From Flavobacterium geliluteum (lineage in GTDB: Bacteria > Bacteroidota > Bacteroidia > Flavobacteriales > Flavobacteriaceae), in the NCBI RefSeq assembly GCF_017948595.1, contig NZ_JAGFBV010000030.1:1-54006 (forward strand): a DNA stretch of 54,006 nucleotides. The letters are read 5' to 3'. Positions 7,944 to 16,290 of this stretch are shown in pieces (within the stretch, counting starts at the first letter, position 1; each line of letters starts with the position of its first letter). The notes beneath the pieces are model-generated. The model had not been told where the DNA came from. It worked only from the letters and a program-made list of their open reading frames with translations, and did not search any database. The position numbers and the translations under genes were made by a program.

Positions 7944-10900
7944 TTAGAAACTAAGGTTTAAACCAAAAACAAATTGTCTACTACGTGGGTACGCTGAATA
8001 ATCAACACCTGGTGTAAGTGGAGTATTTCTTCTTGTAGAAACCTCTGGGTCTGGACCTGAATAATTGGTAAGAACAAAAACATTTGTTGCTGTTACATAA
8101 GCACGTAATTTTGTAACATGCAAAGCTTTAACCAAAGAACTTGGCGAAGTGTATCCTAATGTAAGCGTATTCAATCTTAAAAAAGAACCATCTTCAACTG
8201 CCCAGTCACTAAAAATAAAGCGGCTCATATACGGAGACCACATAGTAGTATTGGCATTAAGTGCTGTTAAAGCAGCAGGATCTGTAACCAATTGTCCTGT
8301 TTCTGTATCCAAATTGGTCCATCTTTTACCATCGGCCATTTCTGAACTTAAATTTCTATACTGACCATTTTGATTAGAAGTAGTGAATTCAATTTTATTT
8401 GCGTTATAAATATCATTTCCGATACTGTAGTTAAATGCAGCCGAAAGATCGAATCCGTAAGCATTTGCATTAATTGCAAAACCTCCTGTACTTTTTGGAT
8501 TTGCATTTCCAATGATGGTAAGATCACTGTTATTTACCACACCGTCTCCGTTAATATCTTTCAATTTCATATAACCTGGCTGTACATTCCCTACAACGGT
8601 TGAAGCATTTGCAACACCGGCTTTCAAAGTATAAACTCCTGCATTATAATCAAAATCAGACACTTCGTAACGACCATCATTTTTGTAACCGTACATCAAA
8701 CCAATCGGAGAACCCACTCTTACTGCATAATCATTTCCAATTTGAGTAGATGCCCAGTTGGTGTTTGTTCCAAAATCGCTCATTACTCCAAGAGAGTTGA
8801 CTCTGTTTTCATTCACACCAATATTAAAAGAAAAACTCACCCCATAATTAGGTCTTTCCAGAGCCACAACATTCAAAGTAGCCTCAAAACCTTTATTTTG
8901 AGTTTCTCCCATATTTCTGTATTGATTATCATAACCCGTTCCAGCTACTGGAAAGAGAATTAAAAGGTCTTTGGTTACATTTTTATAAACCTCTAAAGAT
9001 CCTGTTAAACGGCTTTTAAAAAAGTCAAAATCAAGACCTAAATTTTGCGTTACAGTTGTCTCCCATTTCAAATCTGGATTAGCCAATGTTTTAGAAGCAG
9101 CCAAGAAACTATTTACTCCGTTAATCCAAGTAGTTGTTGAAGAATCAAAATTCTGAACTGTTTGTCCTACTGGAATGTTATTGTTTCCAGCCTCACCATA
9201 ACTCAATCTCAGTTTTAACAAATTAATCCAAGAAGAGTTTTTCAAGAAACTCTCTTCCGAAAGTTTCCATGCTACAGCTGCTGCTGGAAAATATCCCCAA
9301 CGATTACCACCTAAAAATCTGCTAGATCCATCGGCACGATAAGTCGCTGTTAATAAATAACGATCTTTAAAATCATAATTCATACTACCAAAAAACGAAA
9401 GTAATTTATCGTCTGGACTGTAATAATTATCGACAGAATTTGGTTTTCCCTGAGTAGTCAGTTTTTGTGCTGTATCAAAGTCAAAAAGTTTTGGAAAACC
9501 ATGAATAGTAGTAAATACTTCGTTTGAACGCGAATTAATCATCTCTTGTCCACCAAGAACTTTTAAATGATGATTTTCTCCTATTACTTTTTTGAAATCA
9601 TAACTAAGTGTATTGGCATTTCTAAATCTGTAATCCTTACGATCCCCAATAGTTAGCGCAGGCATTCCTTGATTTTCTGAAGATGGTATGTTACTCACAT
9701 AATACGTACTGCGTCCGTAAAAACGATAATCCTGATAATTATAATTATCTGCTCCTAATTCTGTTTTAAATTGAAGATTATCAATTATTTTCCAAGAAAA
9801 ACTTCCCAACATATTGAAGTTTTTTCTAAGTTGCTGACGATCAGTATCTGTCACAGCCACAAAAGGATTTACAAGATAGCTGGAAAGAGCTTCATCTGTG
9901 TTATCTGTTGTTAAACCCGGTAACGGAATTGGAGAATAACCAACACTGTGACGCAAACGGGCATCTGCAGAAGAAACCTCTCTTTGTTCGTTAACTCCAC
10001 CACCGTTTATTTCGGTATCAGAATAACGTACTGTAAAAGCAAGATCTACTTTGTCTGAAGCTTTACTGTTTAAAGCCAATGATAAGTTGTTTCTGTTAAA
10101 ATCAGAACCCACCATAATTGCTTTTTCATCATAATGTGCATAATTAAAATTAAAGCTGAATTTATCAGAACCACCACGTATTCCTAAATCACGGCTTTGC
10201 ACTTCTCCCGTACGGCCATAAATTTGCTTTTGCCAATTATCGCCTTTTACACCATTGTATAAATCTCTATCTTGCCATCTGCCAAAGTATTTTTCATACG
10301 AACTTACATCTCCGTTAGTTCCGTCAAGTAAAGCATATTCATATTGCCATTTTACAAAATCTTCAGTTGGAAGCACATCAATTTGATTGGCCAAATTTTT
10401 CATACCATAAAACATATTATAGTTGACAGACAATGCTCCATTTTTACCTCTTTTAGTCGTGATAAGAATAACTCCATTTGCACCTCTCGAACCATAGATT
10501 GCGGTAGCCGAAGCATCTTTCAAAATGGTTTGAGATTCTACATCTGCCGCTGCAACATCATTCATACTATTCACTGGAAATCCATCTACTAAAATAAGTG
10601 GAGCGCTATCCTGAGTTAGTGACGTACCACCACGAATTCTAATTTTTATATCAGAATCTGGAGATCCCTCAGATGAAGTAACTTGCACACCCGCAACGCG
10701 GCCTGTAAGCGCCTCAGCCAAATTTGCAACTGGATTTTTTCTTAAATCATTTCCAGAAATTGTAGCAACAGAACCCGTTAAATCAGATTTTTTTACGCTG
10801 CTGTATCCTACGACTACAACTTCGTTTAATGCATTAGAATCTTCAAGCAGTACAATATCTGCTTTAGTTTTACCTGCAGCAACAACTTCTTTCGTTTTAA

Positions 10901-11162
10901 AACCTATGAATGAAAAAGTCACCACTGCTTTTGGACTGGTAAGTTTTAATTTATAGCGTCCATCAAAATCAGTAGAAACACCATTATTTGTTCCTTTTTC
11001 TAAAATATTAACACCTGGTAAGCTCATACCTGTGGCATCTTTGACCGTACCTTCTAGGGTTAGATTCTGCGCATTCATTTTATTGCTCGCCAGTAAGCAA
11101 AGCAAGAAAACAATTGCAAAACAACAATTTGTTCCTTTATTAAATAAATCTTTACAATTCAT
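7944..11162 (-). CDS. SusC/RagA-family TonB-linked outer-membrane glycan transporter
   Basis: A 1072-residue protein with a signal peptide (CCFAIVFLLCLLASNKMNAQ). A carboxypeptidase-regulatory-like domain follows (GTVKDATGMSLPGVNI), then the NEVVVVGYSSVKKSDLTGSV motif just before the plug and LILVDGFPVNSMND in the plug. A large β-barrel ends in FVFGLNLSF with the usual terminal Phe. There is no N-terminal STN domain, so signalling to an ECF sigma/anti-sigma pair is not expected; control more likely acts at the upstream operator-like palindromes. It imports oligosaccharide using TonB energy together with the SusD protein downstream. Confidence 0.95.
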   Translation of the reverse strand: MNCKDLFNKGTNCCFAIVFLLCLLASNKMNAQNLTLEGTVKDATGMSLPGVNILEKGTNNGVSTDFDGRYKLKLTSPKAVVTFSFIGFKTKEVVAAGKTKADIVLLEDSNALNEVVVVGYSSVKKSDLTGSVATISGNDLRKNPVANLAEALTGRVAGVQVTSSEGSPDSDIKIRIRGGTSLTQDSAPLILVDGFPVNSMNDVAAADVESQTILKDASATAIYGSRGANGVILITTKRGKNGALSVNYNMFYGMKNLANQIDVLPTEDFVKWQYEYALLDGTNGDVSSYEKYFGRWQDRDLYNGVKGDNWQKQIYGRTGEVQSRDLGIRGGSDKFSFNFNYAHYDEKAIMVGSDFNRNNLSLALNSKASDKVDLAFTVRYSDTEINGGGVNEQREVSSADARLRHSVGYSPIPLPGLTTDNTDEALSSYLVNPFVAVTDTDRQQLRKNFNMLGSFSWKIIDNLQFKTELGADNYNYQDYRFYGRSTYYVSNIPSSENQGMPALTIGDRKDYRFRNANTLSYDFKKVIGENHHLKVLGGQEMINSRSNEVFTTIHGFPKLFDFDTAQKLTTQGKPNSVDNYYSPDDKLLSFFGSMNYDFKDRYLLTATYRADGSSRFLGGNRWGYFPAAAVAWKLSEESFLKNSSWINLLKLRLSYGEAGNNNIPVGQTVQNFDSSTTTWINGVNSFLAASKTLANPDLKWETTVTQNLGLDFDFFKSRLTGSLEVYKNVTKDLLILFPVAGTGYDNQYRNMGETQNKGFEATLNVVALERPNYGVSFSFNIGVNENRVNSLGVMSDFGTNTNWASTQIGNDYAVRVGSPIGLMYGYKNDGRYEVSDFDYNAGVYTLKAGVANASTVVGNVQPGYMKLKDINGDGVVNNSDLTIIGNANPKSTGGFAINANAYGFDLSAAFNYSIGNDIYNANKIEFTTSNQNGQYRNLSSEMADGKRWTNLDTETGQLVTDPAALTALNANTTMWSPYMSRFIFSDWAVEDGSFLRLNTLTLGYTSPSSLVKALHVTKLRAYVTATNVFVLTNYSGPDPEVSTRRNTPLTPGVDYSAYPRSRQFVFGLNLSF

Positions 11163-11323
11163 GGTTTATTGTTTAAGTTATTAATCTGTTATTGGTTTTT
11201 ATTTTCCTTATTTTTTGTTATTTCTGTCTAAAAAACAGCTATTACGTTATAGTAACTTTGTTTTTCTAATTCTCTGAAGCACGTAACACCAGTAAATAGT
11301 ATCATTTTATCTTAGAATCAATT

Positions 11324-11347
11324 TATGTAATCGATTGCACAAACATA
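11324..11347 (-). promoter_or_regulatory. susC promoter element with LacI-like operator
   Basis: Imperfect 18-bp palindrome TATGTAATC|GATTGCACA at 11324-11341 (7 of 9 arm positions pair), centred on ATCGAT as in LacI-family operators. It runs into CAAACATA (11340-11347), which reads TATGTTTG on the minus strand and fits TAnnTTTG. No good -33 TTG was found at standard spacing. Confidence 0.45.
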
Positions 11348-11513
11348 AATATTTTTTTTATACGAAAAGTAAAAATTCACAAAAATTTCATAAAATAATT
11401 TAACTATTAGAAATAAATCAGCTTATTTATATGACATGTGTAATTTAAATAGTAAATAAATATTAAATATCTTTTTATTATTTCACCATTTACCACATTT
11501 AAAGTGAAAAAAC

Positions 11514-11526
11514 AATCGATTACACA
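11514..11526. promoter_or_regulatory. Second copy of the operator-like motif
   Basis: AATCGATTACACA differs at one base from AATCGATTGCACA at 11329-11341 and lies in the same orientation 185 nt upstream of it relative to susC. The spacing would permit DNA looping by a regulator, but this is inference. Confidence 0.4.
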
Positions 11527-11846
11527 ATAAAATATTATCATATTATCAAGTTTTTGTTTTTGCTCTTTATTATTTTAAATAAGAAATCATTTTACAAGGA
11601 TTGAAGTAAACTTTAATGTTAATATTAAGAGAAGATTTACAATTACAATTCTAACCAGAGAACAACTTAATAGAAAAGGCATTCTACACAATTCATTCTG
11701 CATCAAAAAAATGGTTTACGGGTTTACATTCAAGAAAAAGCTATTCTGATTTACATATCGATAAGAATAAAAAAGATAAAACCTGCTGATGTTAAAAACG
11801 TAACATTTGAAATCTTAAAAAGATAGCAGCTCTCAAAAAAAATATC

Positions 11847-11854
11847 TAACTTTG
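11847..11854 (+). promoter_or_regulatory. -7-like element TAACTTTG of the copper-module leading gene
   Basis: TAACTTTG matches TAnnTTTG but has no TTG at -33. Because it would place transcription start near 11860, it argues against translation beginning at the TTG at 11852 and for the TTG at 11873. Confidence 0.4.
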
Positions 11855-11872
11855 TCATTCAAAACATTTTCA

Positions 11873-12259
11873 TTGCTAAAAAGAATTTACATATTGTTTT
11901 TTGTCTTAGCTCTTGGCTTCTCTTTGATGCCCAATATGAGTTTTGCTTGCGAAAAAAATTCTGAAAAAAAATCGTGTGAGCAGAAAATGACTTCAAGCGA
12001 AGAAAAAACAGCTGCTTGCAAAAAAGAATGTTGCACACAAAATCATGATTCTGACAAAGATCAGCACGGTTGCAACGGAAAATGTGATCATACAAACTGT
12101 ACAACAACGGCTACGCTATTTAGTTTGGTCGCAGAAAACAAATTTGAATTCACAAATAATCTCTTTAATTTTTCTTCAGAAAAATCTGTTTCATACCATA
12201 AAACCGCTTCTATTTCTGCTGGTTTTCCTTCTATTTGGTTGCTACCAAAAATAAAATAA
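11873..12259 (+). CDS. Small secreted Cys/His-rich protein of the copper module
   Basis: Starting at TTG 11873 gives MLKRIYILFFVLALG with cleavage near NMSFA, a clean signal peptide. The mature part is short and rich in Cys, His and Lys: CEKNSEKKSCEQKM, CKKECCTQNHDSD and GCNGKCDHTNC, about nine Cys in all. This suggests metal binding in the periplasm. It is the first gene before a DUF3347 protein, an HMA-AraC regulator, a copper ATPase and a multicopper oxidase, so copper scavenging or sensing is the natural inference. The family is not recognised by name. The longer frame from 11852 would start inside the promoter element. Confidence 0.65.
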   Translation: MLKRIYILFFVLALGFSLMPNMSFACEKNSEKKSCEQKMTSSEEKTAACKKECCTQNHDSDKDQHGCNGKCDHTNCTTTATLFSLVAENKFEFTNNLFNFSSEKSVSYHKTASISAGFPSIWLLPKIK

Positions 12260-12424
12260 TTGCATTCATAACAGCCATAATTGTGTTTATGAAGCAAAAC
12301 GCTAGCAAAAAACATTAGGTTTTGGCATCTACTCCTTTTTGAGACAATAACGCTCAATTACAATTTTAAACTAAAATTATTAATTTCGAGAATGATTCAA
12401 ATTCTCGATCAAAATTTATATAAA

Positions 12425-12952
12425 ATGAAAAATTCAATAACAACTATAGCAATTCTACTTACATTATTTTTATCTGCCAATACTATTCAGGCTGATACTA
12501 AGACATCAAAAACCATTATTTTTGAGGTCGCTGACTCGCAACTTCAATCTGTTTACGATGCTTATTTTACTGTAAAAGATGCCTTAATTAAAAGTGATGG
12601 TAAGTTAACTTCCGCGAAAGCGAAAGATTTACTGACCGCAATTACAGCCATAAAAATGAACAAACTGAGCAGCGATGAACATACCGTTTGGATGAAAGTG
12701 GTTAAAAAATTAACGGCTGATGCCAAAAGTATTTCGACAAGTACTGATCTTAAAAAACAACGTGAAACTTTTAAATCAGTGACTAAAAGCACTTATGATT
12801 TAATAAAAGTTTCTAAATCAAATGAAGTAGTTTACAAACAACATTGCCCGATGGCAGATGCAGATTGGTTGAGCAAGGAAAAAGCAGTAAAAAATCCGTA
12901 TTACGGTTCTTCGATGCTAACTTGTGGAAATGTAGTAGAAACTATTAAATAA
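12425..12952 (+). CDS. DUF3347 periplasmic protein
   Basis: The frame is open from 12392, but the ATG at 12425 gives a better signal peptide (MKNSITTIAILLTLFLSA, cleavage near IQA). The mature protein of about 150 residues is a helical bundle ending in HCPMADADW and NPYYGSSMLTCG, the hallmark of DUF3347. These modules occur alone or fused to CusB-type efflux adaptors in Bacteroidota. Conserved His, Cys and Met in that motif suggest copper binding. It is followed after 2 nt by the HMA-AraC regulator, so the two are surely co-transcribed. Confidence 0.85.
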   Translation: MKNSITTIAILLTLFLSANTIQADTKTSKTIIFEVADSQLQSVYDAYFTVKDALIKSDGKLTSAKAKDLLTAITAIKMNKLSSDEHTVWMKVVKKLTADAKSISTSTDLKKQRETFKSVTKSTYDLIKVSKSNEVVYKQHCPMADADWLSKEKAVKNPYYGSSMLTCGNVVETIK

Positions 12953-12954
12953 AC

Positions 12955-13515
12955 ATGACATTCTACATCAAAAATATGGTGTGTAGTCGATGTATAATGG
13001 TGGTGAAGTCTGAGTTTGAAAAACTCGGGCTTCAACCCATTTCAGTAACATTAGGCGAGATTCAACTAAAAAACTCTTTAAATGATGATCAAAAAGAAGT
13101 TTTAACCAAAAATCTTCAAAACTTGGGTTTCGATTTTATCGATGATAAAAAAAATAAAACCACCGAGAAAATTAAAAATCTTATTGTTGAATTGGTGCAT
13201 CATAAAAACAACGAACTCAAAATCAACTTATCTGATTATTTAGTCGAACACCTTAATCAGGATTACAGCACATTGAGTAATTTGTTTTCAGAGCTTGAAA
13301 ATATTACTATCGAAAAGTATTTTATAAGTCAGAAAATAGAAAAGGTAAAAGAATTATTGATTTATAACGAACTCTCGTTAAGCGAAATTGCCGATATCCT
13401 AAACTACAGCAATGTAGCACATTTGAGCAATCAGTTTAAAAAAATTACAGGCTTCACGCCTACCCACTTCAAACAACTGAAGAATAAAAACCGCATTCAA
13501 ATAGAAAATTTATAA
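12955..13515 (+). CDS. AraC-type regulator with N-terminal HMA-like metal-binding domain
   Basis: A 186-residue protein with two parts. Residues 1-65 have an HMA-like βαββα pattern with MVCSRC (Cys10, Cys13) in place of the classical MxCxxC, and LQNLGFDF near the end. Residues 95-180 form an AraC helix-turn-helix (LSLSEIADILNYSN, LSNQFKKITGFTPTHFK). The architecture implies a copper or other soft-metal sensor that binds metal directly through the HMA fold and activates or represses the adjacent ATPase and oxidase genes. The first helix-turn-helix is complete and the second retains GFTP. It is translationally linked to the DUF3347 gene. Confidence 0.85.
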   Translation: MTFYIKNMVCSRCIMVVKSEFEKLGLQPISVTLGEIQLKNSLNDDQKEVLTKNLQNLGFDFIDDKKNKTTEKIKNLIVELVHHKNNELKINLSDYLVEHLNQDYSTLSNLFSELENITIEKYFISQKIEKVKELLIYNELSLSEIADILNYSNVAHLSNQFKKITGFTPTHFKQLKNKNRIQIENL

Positions 13516-13521
13516 AAACAA

Positions 13522-13564
13522 TATCTCAAAAAGTCGCAAAAACGAATCTGCGACTTTTCGAGAT
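13522..13564. repeat. Long hairpin after the AraC gene
   Basis: Arms ATCTCAAAAAGTCGCA (13522-13537) and TGCGACTTTTCGAGAT (13549-13564) pair with one mismatch. There is no T-run on the plus strand after the stem, so it is a weak terminator at best, and could instead attenuate or protect the upstream transcript. Confidence 0.5.
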
Positions 13565-13643
13565 TATAAAACAGCGTAGTAGCTTTCTGTAATTATCTAT
13601 TTTTCATAAATTTTACAAATCATACACAAAATTATACAACCCT

Positions 13644-13658
13644 AAGTAATCGTTACTT
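13644..13658. promoter_or_regulatory. Candidate copper-regulator operator upstream of copA
   Basis: Perfect palindrome AAGTAA-TCG-TTACTT (6-3-6), ending 38 nt before the copA ATG and overlapping TACTTCGG, a degenerate -7 element. This is the position expected for a metal-sensor site in the spacer after the HMA-AraC gene. Confidence 0.4.
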
Positions 13659-13695
13659 CGGAAATTTGCATTGTAATACTTTAAAAGATAAGACA

Positions 13696-16290
13696 ATGAC
13701 TCATCACTATACTATTTCAGGAATGTCGTGCGATGGCTGTCGTAACAAAGTCGAAAAAACTTTGAATACCATTGAAGGAATTCAGGCAGAGGTTACCTTA
13801 AATCCTCCCTTGGCCACTATCACAATGGAAAAGCATGTTCCAACCGAAAAATTTCAGGAAGCCTTAACCGAAGTAGGAAAGTACACTATTGAAATGACTT
13901 CTTCTAAAAATGATCTAGCAACTCCCACAAAATCCTGCTGTTCCACTCACAAGAAAGAAAATCACGCTGAACATCTTCACAAAAAAGAAACAACTGCAAT
14001 TCACTATCACAATACAACTGGAATTTTTTATTGCCCAATGCATTGCGAAGGTGACAAAACGTATACTAAAGCAGGTGATTGCCCAGTTTGCGGAATGGAT
14101 TTAGTTCCGCAAGTTACCCAAAAGGCAGCACAATATACCTGCCCGATGCATCCCGAAATTGTTTCGAACGAACCCGGTGATTGCCCAATTTGCGGAATGA
14201 ACTTGGTTGCGATCCAAACTTCTGAAACAGACGAAAACACAACTTACAAAGATTTAGCAAAGAAAATGAAGGTGGCCACATTATTTACACTGCCCATTTT
14301 TATTATTTCGATGTCAGAAATGATTCCGAATAACCCTCTTTACCATTTAATGTCTCTTGAAAAATGGAATTGGGTACAATTCTTATTTTCAATTCCGGTA
14401 CTTTTTTATGCAGGCTGGATGTTTTTTGTCCGTGCTTACAAATCGATTATTACTTGGAATTTAAATATGTTTACACTAATTGGAATTGGAACCAGCGTAG
14501 CTTTTCTATTTAGTATCTTCGGAATGTTTTTACCAGATATTTTTCCTGTTGAATTTAGATCACATCACGGAGCCATTCCTCTTTATTTTGAAGCCGCAAC
14601 CGTTATTATCACCTTGGTCTTATTAGGACAATTATTAGAAGCCAAAGCACACGGACAAACTAACGGAGCCATAAAAGAATTATTAAAATTAGCCCCAACC
14701 CAAGCAACTTTGGTAGTAGAAGGAGCAGATAAAGTAATTTCTATTCACGATATCGTAAAAGGAAATTTACTACGTGTAAAACCAGGAGAAAAAATTCCCG
14801 TTGACGGAAAAATCAAGACCGGAGAAAGCAGTATTGATGAAGCCATGATTACGGGAGAACCAATTCCTGTGGATAAAAAATCTGGCGATAAAGTAATTGC
14901 AGGAACGATAAACGGAACAAAATCATTTGTAATGATGGCAGAAAAAGTAGGTTCAGAAACCATGCTTTCACAAATTATTCAAATGGTAAATGATGCAAGC
15001 CGATCAAGAGCTCCGATTCAGAAATTAGCCGATCGAGTGGCCAAATATTTTGTTCCTACTGTTGTTATAATTTCTATACTAACCTTTTTTGTGTGGGTAA
15101 AATTTGGTCCAGAGCCCGCTTATATTTATGGTTTAATTAATGCTATTGCTGTTCTAATTATTGCTTGCCCTTGTGCTTTAGGGCTGGCAACTCCAATGTC
15201 GGTAATGGTTGGCGTAGGTAAAGGAGCGCAACACGGAATCCTGATAAAAAATGCCGAAGCTCTAGAAAACATGAACAAAATAGAAGTGTTGATAGTCGAT
15301 AAAACAGGTACAATTACTGAAGGAAAACCATCTGTAGAAAAAATCTATGCTGTAAATAATGATGTAGATTTCTTATTGCAAAATATCGCCTCACTTAATC
15401 AACATAGCGAGCATCCTTTGGCGCAAGCAGTTGTTGAATTTGCTAAAAGAAAAAATCAGACTATTCTTGAAGTTCCCGACTTTGAAGCCGTTGCCGGAAA
15501 AGGCGTTATAGGAACCGTCAATAATTTAAAAGTAGCATTAGGGAACAAAAAATTAATGATTCAGGTTGGTGCTTCTATTACTAAAGAAATTGAAAATAAA
15601 ATTATTGCCGAACAAAATTTAGGCAAAACAGTTTCTTATATCGCGATAGACAACGTTGTTTTGGGTTATGTAAGCATTACGGATGCCATTAAAGAAAATA
15701 GTGCAAAAGCAATTAAAGATTTAATTGATCAGGGCGTTGAGGTAATTATGCTTACGGGTGATAACATTCATACCGCAAAAGCAGTAGCAGACGACTTACA
15801 TCTGAGTTCTTTTAAAGCCGATTGCCTTCCCGAAGACAAATTAAAAGAAATCAAACGTTTACAAGCCGAAGGCAAAATCGTTGCCATGGCAGGTGACGGA
15901 ATCAATGATGCTCCTGCTTTAGCGCAAGCGAATATTGGAATTGCCATGGGAACCGGAACCGATGTTGCCATAAAAAGCGCTAAAATAACACTCGTAAAAG
16001 GAGATTTAAACGGAATTTTAAAAGCAAAAAAACTAAGTCATGCAGTCATGAAAAACATCAAGCAAAATCTATTTTTTGCTTTTATATATAATGTTTTGGG
16101 GGTTCCAATTGCAGCAGGAATGCTCTATCCCGTATTTGGAATCTTACTTTCGCCAATGTTGGCGGCATTGGCCATGAGTCTGAGTTCGGTTTCGGTAATT
16201 GTAAATGCGTTACGATTGCGAAATCTAAATCTTAAAAAAAAATTATATGAAACTGCATACTATTATTATTTTTATTTTGATAACTGTTAG
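13696..16290 (+). CDS. copA: Copper-translocating P1B-type ATPase
   Basis: An 864-residue protein from ATG 13696; the in-frame TTG at 13666 adds ten unlikely residues. Domains in order: an HMA domain with GMSCDGCRNKV (Cys12, Cys15); a His-rich linker; two heavy-metal-binding Cys modules (FYCPMHCEGD...CPVCGMDL and YTCPMHPEIV...CPICGMNL); eight membrane helices; an actuator TGE loop (MITGEPIPVD); the CPC motif at residues 491-493 in helix 6; phosphorylated Asp535 in DKTGT; and hinge GDGINDAPALAQ. The CPC motif marks Cu(I) export. Its last 44 nt overlap the multicopper oxidase start, indicating coupled translation. Confidence 0.95.
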   Translation: MTHHYTISGMSCDGCRNKVEKTLNTIEGIQAEVTLNPPLATITMEKHVPTEKFQEALTEVGKYTIEMTSSKNDLATPTKSCCSTHKKENHAEHLHKKETTAIHYHNTTGIFYCPMHCEGDKTYTKAGDCPVCGMDLVPQVTQKAAQYTCPMHPEIVSNEPGDCPICGMNLVAIQTSETDENTTYKDLAKKMKVATLFTLPIFIISMSEMIPNNPLYHLMSLEKWNWVQFLFSIPVLFYAGWMFFVRAYKSIITWNLNMFTLIGIGTSVAFLFSIFGMFLPDIFPVEFRSHHGAIPLYFEAATVIITLVLLGQLLEAKAHGQTNGAIKELLKLAPTQATLVVEGADKVISIHDIVKGNLLRVKPGEKIPVDGKIKTGESSIDEAMITGEPIPVDKKSGDKVIAGTINGTKSFVMMAEKVGSETMLSQIIQMVNDASRSRAPIQKLADRVAKYFVPTVVIISILTFFVWVKFGPEPAYIYGLINAIAVLIIACPCALGLATPMSVMVGVGKGAQHGILIKNAEALENMNKIEVLIVDKTGTITEGKPSVEKIYAVNNDVDFLLQNIASLNQHSEHPLAQAVVEFAKRKNQTILEVPDFEAVAGKGVIGTVNNLKVALGNKKLMIQVGASITKEIENKIIAEQNLGKTVSYIAIDNVVLGYVSITDAIKENSAKAIKDLIDQGVEVIMLTGDNIHTAKAVADDLHLSSFKADCLPEDKLKEIKRLQAEGKIVAMAGDGINDAPALAQANIGIAMGTGTDVAIKSAKITLVKGDLNGILKAKKLSHAVMKNIKQNLFFAFIYNVLGVPIAAGMLYPVFGILLSPMLAALAMSLSSVSVIVNALRLRNLNLKKKLYETAYYYYFYFDNC

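Larger units (their letters stand above)
11163..11846. other. Long regulatory spacer between susC and the copper module
   Basis: About 680 nt without a convincing gene. It holds a minus-strand -7-like element for susC (11340-11347), two AATCGATTRCACA motifs (11329 and 11514), and TGTTA-6-TAACA at 11790-11805 ahead of the copper gene. A short plus-strand frame near 11680-11790 has no recognised content. Confidence 0.5.

Noticed and set aside
8149..10592. Several short plus-strand ORFs inside susC
   Set aside because: They are antisense shadows of the conserved SusC reading frame.
13522..13564. Hairpin after the AraC gene as a standard terminator
   Set aside because: No T-run follows on the plus strand, so it is listed as a hairpin only.
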